This document shows positions 58,278 to 64,000 of a DNA stretch of 64,000 nucleotides, one piece after another. The DNA is from Agrypnia vestita (lineage: Eukaryota; Arthropoda; Insecta; Trichoptera; Phryganeidae): assembly GCA_016648135.1 (NCBI GenBank), contig JADDOH010002073.1, forward strand, positions 54,621-118,620. Direction: 5' to 3'. The notes beneath the pieces are model-generated. The model saw only the letters and a list, made by a program, of their open reading frames with translations, ran no database searches and was not told the origin of the DNA. The stretch's first letter is position 1. Every line of letters starts with the position of its first letter. A program made the translations under genes and the position numbers.

Positions 58278-58415
58278 TAGAGATGCAAACATGAAATACG
58301 TTTCGCTTTAATATTCTTACTATTCTCAAATTGAGCTTAAAACCTGTGATGTGAAAATAGGACTAATTTGCTGGTGTCCTGGAATAGGACTCGAACCACC
58401 GACCACCGTGTTAAC
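58278..58415 (-). mobile_element. tRNA-derived SINE, copy 2 (head truncated)
   Basis: The left end AAATAGAGATGCAAACATGA and the body TTTAATATTCTTACTATTCT, GTGAAAATAGGACTAATTTG match copies 1 and 3. The B-box is present as complement ACTCGAACC (58,389-58,397). The head diverges right after it, so the A-box part is missing. Confidence 0.75.
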
Positions 58416-58722
58416 ATATTTTTACAAAGCTCATCTGATGTATGAATATTTAATTAAAAATTTCTATTTAAAGATTTCTGTCTGGATAGGAAAATCATTT
58501 AGTCTTTCATATAAGTATATTATTTAATCCCTTGATAATACTTGACCCGCAGGAAAAAGTATTAAAATTTTATTTTTATTTAATTTCCCTTCAAGGGGAT
58601 ATAATAATATCAATATCCGGTAACCTAGACGTTAACACTAGAAAATACTCGTTTACTGCGGTATGGAAGTTTTCAAATTTGTCAATCTAATCCGACTAGT
58701 CTAGTAGACTCTTAGGCCTATC

Positions 58723-58810
58723 AAGTTGGATTAAAGTAAAAGTTCGTTCTCCACTAATCAAACGATCCGTTTCCGTAAAAATGTATGCTTTAACTTGATA
58801 CAACCGGGCC
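58723..58810. mobile_element. Short palindromic MITE, copy 2 (partly deleted)
   Basis: AAGTTGGATTAAAGTAAAAG, CGTTCTCCACTAATCAAACG and TTTAACTTGATACAACCGGG match the copies at 5,511 and 61,186, but with internal deletions on both sides. Confidence 0.6.
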
Positions 58811-58819
58811 TTGGTAGTC

Positions 58820-59340
58820 CGCCCGAGGGTGGTTTTACAAATTAAGGACCCGAATCACGTAGGATCGACCCCTTATGACAATTTTGGCTTATTTTCTCTG
58901 AATTAAAAATGACATGTCACACAATTAAGTCATGACATGTTTCAATTCTATAGTAGCTACATAGTATATATATTTTTTTTGTTATGAATAAGAAAAAAAA
59001 ATCCCTTCAAATTAGGATTGTATTTATTAAGTTCTTCTTCACCGCTGAACTGCGAATAATCATTGTGGATGAGAAGGCTTGGATGATATTTCGTCACCAA
59101 TTCCGGTCCATGGCATTTCTTGAGCATTTCAGAGGTAGAATCTGCATGCAGTTTTAACCAGTTGCAGGTTAAAGTTCATTTTATGTCGGTTAATGACGAA
59201 GCTCACTTATTTATTTATTGTGTTATTTTCATAATAAATTGTCATGTTAAATATTAAAAAGAATATCAAAGAAGGAGGGCGCATTTTGAAATCGAAACGT
59301 AGGTACCGCGACGTTGGTGATACGTATTTTGTCATGAATT
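58820..59340. other. Non-coding stretch, nothing recognised
   Basis: Moderately AT-rich with no frame over 70 codons and no repeat shared with other parts of the window. A (TA)n tract follows at 59,353-59,375. Confidence 0.4.
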
Positions 59341-59394
59341 TTATATTATTATGATATATATATATATATATATATACATATGTATATATTTTAA

Positions 59395-59570
59395 AATAGA
59401 GATGTGAACACCGAATACGTGCCATATCAATATTCTTACTATTTTCAAATTAAGTTAAACGCTTGTGCTATGAAAATAGGACTAACTTGCTGGTCTGGAG
59501 TGAGATTTGAACCTGAGACCTTTAGATAACGAGCCGAGAGTTCTAACCACAAGACCAACAAGGTACGTAC
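59395..59570 (-). mobile_element. tRNA-derived SINE, copy 3
   Basis: The same order as copy 1: AATAGAGATGTGAACACCGA, CCATATCAATATTCTTACTA, CTATGAAAATAGGACTAACT, TGCTGGTCTGGAGTGAGAT, then a complementary B-box (TTTGAACC) and the A-box region ACCACAAGACCAACAAGG. It differs from copy 1 by point changes only, so the two are close relatives. Confidence 0.83.
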
Positions 59571-59579
59571 TCTAATAAT

Positions 59580-60140
59580 AATAATGGCTAATATACTAAT
59601 TATAAATAAAAAAAATGTGCATAAAAGTTTTTACTGCATAGCTTTAATTAACACAATAAATGTAATTAAAAACCTGAATTTATGTACCTAAGTTGTTAAA
59701 ATTTACATTTACCCGATTGATAAAATATGTTATAATTAATTAAAATATGTTATATTAATGTAAAGGCGCTTATTTTTGAAGTTGCAAATTAAGTACAATA
59801 TACTGCCATTAAAATAACGGCATATTTTTAATTACTACAAATTGGAATTGATACAAGTACCTACCATTCATTTTAAATTTTCAATGCACAAAGGCAATAA
59901 CTCATTGGCTCAAAACATATTTGGCATTCATTAGATGAATATTATTAAAGCGAGAATCATAATGATTTTTTATTCAATTCTTTATAATAAGGTGGATTTG
60001 TGTTATTAAAAAAAGAAACTAAAAAAAAGCAATGCAATTTGAGAGGAAAATGTAACGCATTTTTACGCCTCATGCATCCAAATAATTCGATAAAAGTATA
60101 ATCAATTTTTTTTATTTTTTTTTATTTTTTTACTTCCTTT
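59580..60140. other. AT-rich stretch, nothing recognised
   Basis: Low-complexity A/T-rich sequence with a poly-T run at about 60,105-60,130. No gene or repeat was supported. Confidence 0.4.
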
Positions 60141-60144
60141 ATAT

Positions 60145-60260
60145 TAACTCGTGGCGTCTGCTTGCTTGCTTGCCTGCTTGCCGTCGAAAAAACTTTGGAT
60201 CGATTTTTCCCGTGATCCAATCTAGCTGAAACTTTGCAAGCAGACTCGTGGCGACGATCA
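60145..60260 (+). repeat. Dispersed repeat, partner of 57,760-57,850
   Basis: This begins ACTCGTGGCGTCTGCTTGCT with a GCTTGCTTGCCTGCTTGCC run and ends AGCAGACTCGTGGCGACGAT, so the two edges themselves form a short direct repeat of CTCGTGGCG. The core matches the - strand of the partner. Confidence 0.55.
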
Positions 60261-60899
60261 AGAAGATTTATCAAATTTTTGTTAAAAAATAATAATAATT
60301 AGAGTATGATTTTGGTTTTTTAGAAATTGTAATGGTTTTTTCAAATTGGAATCATTACGAAAGTTTGATTACTACCAACGGCGCCGGCGCGGCGGCCCGA
60401 TAACGTCACGGAATATTTAAAATTTGAATTACTCCGTCGGTAGATATAATAGGTACTTCACTACGAATTTCGAAAATTTACGACCACTTCGGTTTTTTGG
60501 GAAGAAATCAAATAATAAAGAGGTATTTTTAGAGATTTTTGACATAGATATTTGTCTAGACATGTTTCATTTTCAGTCAATCAATTATTACATGATGGTA
60601 AACTTAATTTACAGAGAGAGTAAAATAAAAACTTGGTTTTTATGACATATTATAACATTATTTATATGTACATTTTAATTTTTACTCTTACTTTATAACA
60701 TAGATACTCTAAAACTATTATAAAAACTTTTCACAATTCACTGTGGTCGTTTTTTAGTATTTTTAAGAACAGAATTATACTTTTAAGAAAAAAATAATTT
60801 TAAATAATAAAATAATATTTTTAAGAAAAAAAATACATAATTAAGCCACCATCTTTTTTATAGCTCAAATTATTTTACATTTAATTTACTTCTTGGTAT

Positions 60900-61860
60900 T
60901 TTTATCTTCTTCATTTTTTATTTGTATGGCTTTGTTGTTATCTCCTTCTCGTTTAATTAATATTTTCCCATTTTTTATCTATGTATATTTATATTTTTCT
61001 TTTAACTCTATTTTGGTTTTACATAGAAGTCCCTTTTGATATTTTGTTAGTCCTTCATTTATGTATATAAGACTCTTCTTTCCATCCAAACTTATATTAT
61101 CGTTGGTTAGTACCTTTTTACGCTGAGTCATCCATCTATCTCTTGTTGATTTCTTCGTGAATTTAACGATCAGTGGCGGTGGCCAAGGCCCGGTTGTTTC
61201 AAGTTCGATCAAAGTAAGCGGTCAATTAAAGCGTAGATTTTTACGAAAACGGATCGTCTGATTGGTGGAGAACGTAAAAATCTACGCTGTAAAAGAACGC
61301 TTACTTTAATCCAACTTTCAACAACCAGCCCTTAGTCTCATGTCTTTGGGGCAGTCTCCACACATCCTCGATGTCTTCATACATTACTCCAATTTTGTCG
61401 GATAATTTTTTGATAATTTCTTTAACATTTTCCATTTCGCATTTTGTTATTCCCACAATTTCAATTATTTTTCTTTTTGTTCCAACAACTCGAATCTTTT
61501 TTCTAGTGCCCCGTTAATTTTTTCCAAATAAATATTTTTATTTGAAATACTTTGTAATTTATTTTCAGTTATTTTAAGTTTGTCTTCTGTGCTTTTTTGA
61601 GCCTTGAGGAGTTCATCGTATTTTTTTGAAAAAAATTCGGTGGATTTGGATATTTCGTCAAGTTGTTTTTTGAATCCATAAATAATGTCCATTTTAGAAT
61701 TTAATATTTGTAGCACTGACTTTATAGACTCTTCTTCCGACGACTCGTCCTCGGTCGGATTTGCGGCTCCTGCATCTTTTTCCTCCGCGCGCCTTCCTTG
61801 TCTCTGCCCGGCGGCTACTCTTTCGGAGACGTTTATGTTTTTGTAGATTTTTTCATGTTT
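60900..61860 (-). pseudogene. LINE ORF1 (coiled coil plus RRM-like region), disrupted
   Basis: On the - strand the frame runs DESSEEESIKSVLQILNSKM, a coiled coil (KKQLDEIS, FFSKKYDELLKAQKSTEDKL, ENKLQSISNKN), then after a frameshift near 61,465 EIVGITKCEMENVKEIIKKL, YEDIEDVWRLPQRHETKG, and beyond an inserted MITE PWPPPLIVKFTKKSTRDRWM and LIYINEGLTKYQKGLLCKTK. The WRLP, PLIVKF-RDRW and IYINE-LT motifs are those of insect LINE ORF1 RNA-binding proteins. It acted as a nucleic-acid chaperone in LINE particles. It is now broken by a frameshift and an insertion. Confidence 0.8.
61186..61331. mobile_element. Short palindromic MITE, copy 3, inserted in the LINE ORF1
   Basis: The ends GGCCCGGTTGTTTCAAGTTC and (complement) GGGCTGGTTGTTGAAAGTTG are inverted repeats continued by GATCAAAGTAAGCG and GATTAAAGTAAGCG, with core ACGGATCGTCTGATTGGTGG. 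Removing it would rejoin the LINE ORF1 between HETKG and the PLIVKF segment, so its borders are well defined. Confidence 0.8.
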
Positions 61861-61869
61861 GCGATGTAA

Positions 61870-62815
61870 ATATAAGTATTGTTAGATCGGGCCGGTTATT
61901 AATTTGAGTTAATAAAGTTAATATGTAAGACGCCGACACTGCTCCTATATATATATATATATAATATATATAAATATATGAGGTTTTATTCGTTGTAAAA
62001 ACGAATGTTAAAATTTGTTAGAAAAAATTATCACATAACATGTTTTATTTTTTGGATGCAACTTCGATTAAAATGTTTTTACTATTATTACTTATATAAT
62101 ACTAAACTTATTTTTACTATTATTATTATACTAATCACATATTCGTACGTTTAAAAAAATCGTAAATTTTTCGCGGTAATCTGCAATATTTAAAAATATC
62201 CATTGGTCTTTGATATCGGCAGGTATCGTACGATACATATTAATTAAATTCGTTATTTCAAACAGAGAAATGATAAATTTAATATAAAATGGCGGACAAG
62301 ACGAACGTTTCTCATATACCTAATACGACGCGGTATCGTAACTTCCAATTTGATGAAACTTTTTCGTAAATTCAGCTAACCGGTTACGAGCTGGGAGCTT
62401 CCCTCATTCTCCCGGAAGCTCATCATGACTGTGCAAATTTGGTCGGAGGATCTAAGGGGTTGCAGAATATAGCCTGAAAGATGGGCGGCAGCCTAATGAA
62501 GAATGCTACGGTGCTTGAAGTCATAAAATAAGACTTTAGGTTGATTTAAAAAAAAAGGGTTCAATGTTTAATTTAAAGCCGATCCTGAAAGAGTCAAGGA
62601 AGATTTCCATTATATTTTCATAATGAAATTTGGCATCTTATACCCAAAATAAGTCTACTTATTACCTATATACATTAAAATTATCCAAAATCTATTTATT
62701 CGTGCTCTTTTAAGTCTAGACTTTGGTTTTTCTAAAACATAATCCTTGAATAGATAGTTGTAAATTAAATATAGATCATTGAAAAATGACAGTAAAGGTA
62801 TTTAATTTTAGACTT
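61870..62815. other. Non-coding stretch between LINE ORF1 and Helitron D
   Basis: Contains a (TA)n tract at about 61,947-61,975 and a CpG-containing patch at 62,290-62,460 (AAAATGGCGGACAAGACGAA) that could be regulatory. No exon was recognised. Confidence 0.4.
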
Positions 62816-62818
62816 CTA

Positions 62819-63321
62819 TCTATACCTATAAAACTCAATGTTTGTCTGTCTGTTCTCTATACAAATCTACACCGTTTATCCGATTCGATTCATTTTTGCA
62901 TACTTATGCTTTAGGACCCGGCGGGTAACACAGGTGACATTTATCCTCGATTTTTTTACCCCTTCCCCTCACCCAGATATATTTTCGATGCAAATCTGTA
63001 CCGTTCGTCCGATCGGACTCAAAATTTGGAAACTTATTCTTTAGGACTCGGCGGGTAACGTAGGCAACATTTCCACATTATTCTTTTACCCCTTCCTCTC
63101 TCCTTGATATATTTTCGATGCAAATCTGTACCGTTTGACCGATAGGAATCAAAATTTGGAAATCTATTATTTAGGACCCGGCGAGTAACATAGGTGACAT
63201 TTCCTCCCTCTGATATATATTCGATGCAAATCTATACCGTTCTAATTGAACCTTTGTTTCCCCCCAACAAATTTATTTTCAACAATCCTTAACCCGTGCA
63301 ACGCCGGGTACAAACAGCTAG
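62819..63321 (+). mobile_element. Non-autonomous Helitron, copy D
   Basis: The 5' end A|TCTATACCTATAAAACTCAA with GTTTGTCTGTCTG is followed by three to four ~125-bp units and the 3' end ACCCGTGCAACGCCGGGT, then CTAG|T. Termini are intact, so this is a short full-length family member. Confidence 0.88.
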
Positions 63322-63534
63322 TTATGTTATTATTTCTAAAGACTTTGTTCTAGAAACAATAATCTGGATGTTGCAATGGTTTATCAATAAAGCTTTCCTG
63401 TTAAACTATATTATAAATGCTATAAAATAATTTCCTGAAATAAATATACGATGATATTTTAAGTGAGGTACCTAAGCACAAAATAAAGCATAAACAGTCG
63501 CTTATTATAACTTTTGAAATTTAATAACTCAGAT

Positions 63535-63630
63535 TATTATATAAAGATTGATATAATATATAAAGATTATTATATAAAGATTGATATTATGTATAAAGAT
63601 TATTATATAAAGATCGATATTTAGTAATAA
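63535..63630. repeat. Short AT-rich tandem repeat
   Basis: Three units of about 35 bp, built from TATATAAAGATTGATAT and TATAAAGATTATTA, follow each other with few differences. Confidence 0.75.
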
Positions 63631-63649
63631 ACTAAGTTTCTAAGCAAAT

Positions 63650-63860
63650 AATTGCATTTTCATCTATCGATTTTTAATTTCGCGCAAAAACCCCCGCAGC
63701 TGTCATTTCGTCTACGTGACGTCAAGCATTGGTAAACATTGCATTGTGTCTATGACAACAGTCCAAAGACACGGTGATGGGTACAGAGGCGTGACGTCAT
63801 TCGCTCCAATTCGCTCTGACCGGCGTTTCAGCTAATATGGCGGATTGTACAATTTTGTAC
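63650..63860. promoter_or_regulatory. Candidate promoter region with two CRE sites
   Basis: Two perfect CRE palindromes TGACGTCA (63,717-63,724 and 63,792-63,799) lie 75 bp apart in a GC- and CpG-richer block, with a DRE-like ATCGATT at 63,665 and AATATGGCGG (YY1-like) at 63,834. This combination is typical of a metazoan housekeeping-type promoter. No coding exon was found in the last 140 bases, so the gene, if any, is outside the window or on the other strand with a remote first coding exon. Confidence 0.4.
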
Positions 63861-64000
63861 TTTTATTTTATTGAAAATCTTATTAATCTCAATGTGTACC
63901 TAAAAACTGGATCATTTTTTTTCATCCTTTCACAATATTTTCTTCTCTAAAATGACTTATTCTTTAATACTGTCTGTCTTTTATACTGTTATTTCTGTAT

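Noticed and set aside
1..64000. Bacterial-type mobile islands, prophages, riboswitches or ribosomal RNA
   Set aside because: None of the sequence has such signatures; introns, SINEs and LINEs show that it is animal nuclear DNA.

Overview
The window looks like insect nuclear DNA. It is AT-rich with long introns and spliced genes, and has many degenerate DNA transposons, Helitrons, tRNA-derived SINEs and non-LTR retrotransposon remnants. No bacterial-type operons, rRNA genes, intact tRNA genes or CRISPR arrays are seen. The insect order cannot be fixed from the sequence alone.

Three host loci stand out. (1) On the + strand at 5.2-10.8 kb are the last three visible exons of an adhesion G-protein-coupled receptor: a mucin-like extracellular stub, a GAIN-domain exon, and one long exon carrying the GPS autoproteolysis motif, seven membrane segments and a short basic tail. 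Exon phases match across all junctions. Its second visible intron holds decayed LINE fragments. (2) On the + strand at 23.0-24.4 kb is a complete intronless DNAAF3 (axonemal dynein assembly factor 3) gene, followed at 24.96 kb by a small unidentified ORF. (3) On the - strand from 50.4 down to 34.6 kb is the 3' half of a large single-pass membrane receptor that I could not name. It has two alternative exons (50.27-50.37 and 48.94-49.04 kb), each encoding a complete transmembrane helix with identical phases, so that using both would shift the frame. Downstream are a 159-bp exon, a possible 75-nt in-frame cassette exon, and four exons giving a roughly 490-residue cytoplasmic tail ending at 34,620. 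The extracellular part lies beyond the window or is unrecognised.

The intron just downstream of transmembrane exon A contains a GC-rich minisatellite of about 12 copies of a 74-bp unit (47.86-48.70 kb). It is open in every frame on the gene's strand, so unspliced read-through from the transmembrane exon would be translated for about 370 codons.

The rest is dominated by mobile DNA. There are four non-autonomous Helitrons with internal ~125-bp tandem units (15.2, 37.4, 38.9 and 62.8 kb), an internally deleted mariner with intact terminal repeats and TA duplication (39.6-40.7 kb), and pogo/Tigger-like TA elements (a 2.67-kb one at 1,977-4,643, and a pair at 5.8 and 18.2 kb, the latter carrying a nested MITE). 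There are also a hAT transposase relic (14.5-15.2 kb), several palindromic MITE families, a three-copy tRNA-derived SINE family, and LINE RT, ORF1 and 3'-tail fragments. Some elements are nested, which gives a relative order of insertion. A CpG-richer block with two CRE sites at the right edge may be the promoter of a gene beyond the window.
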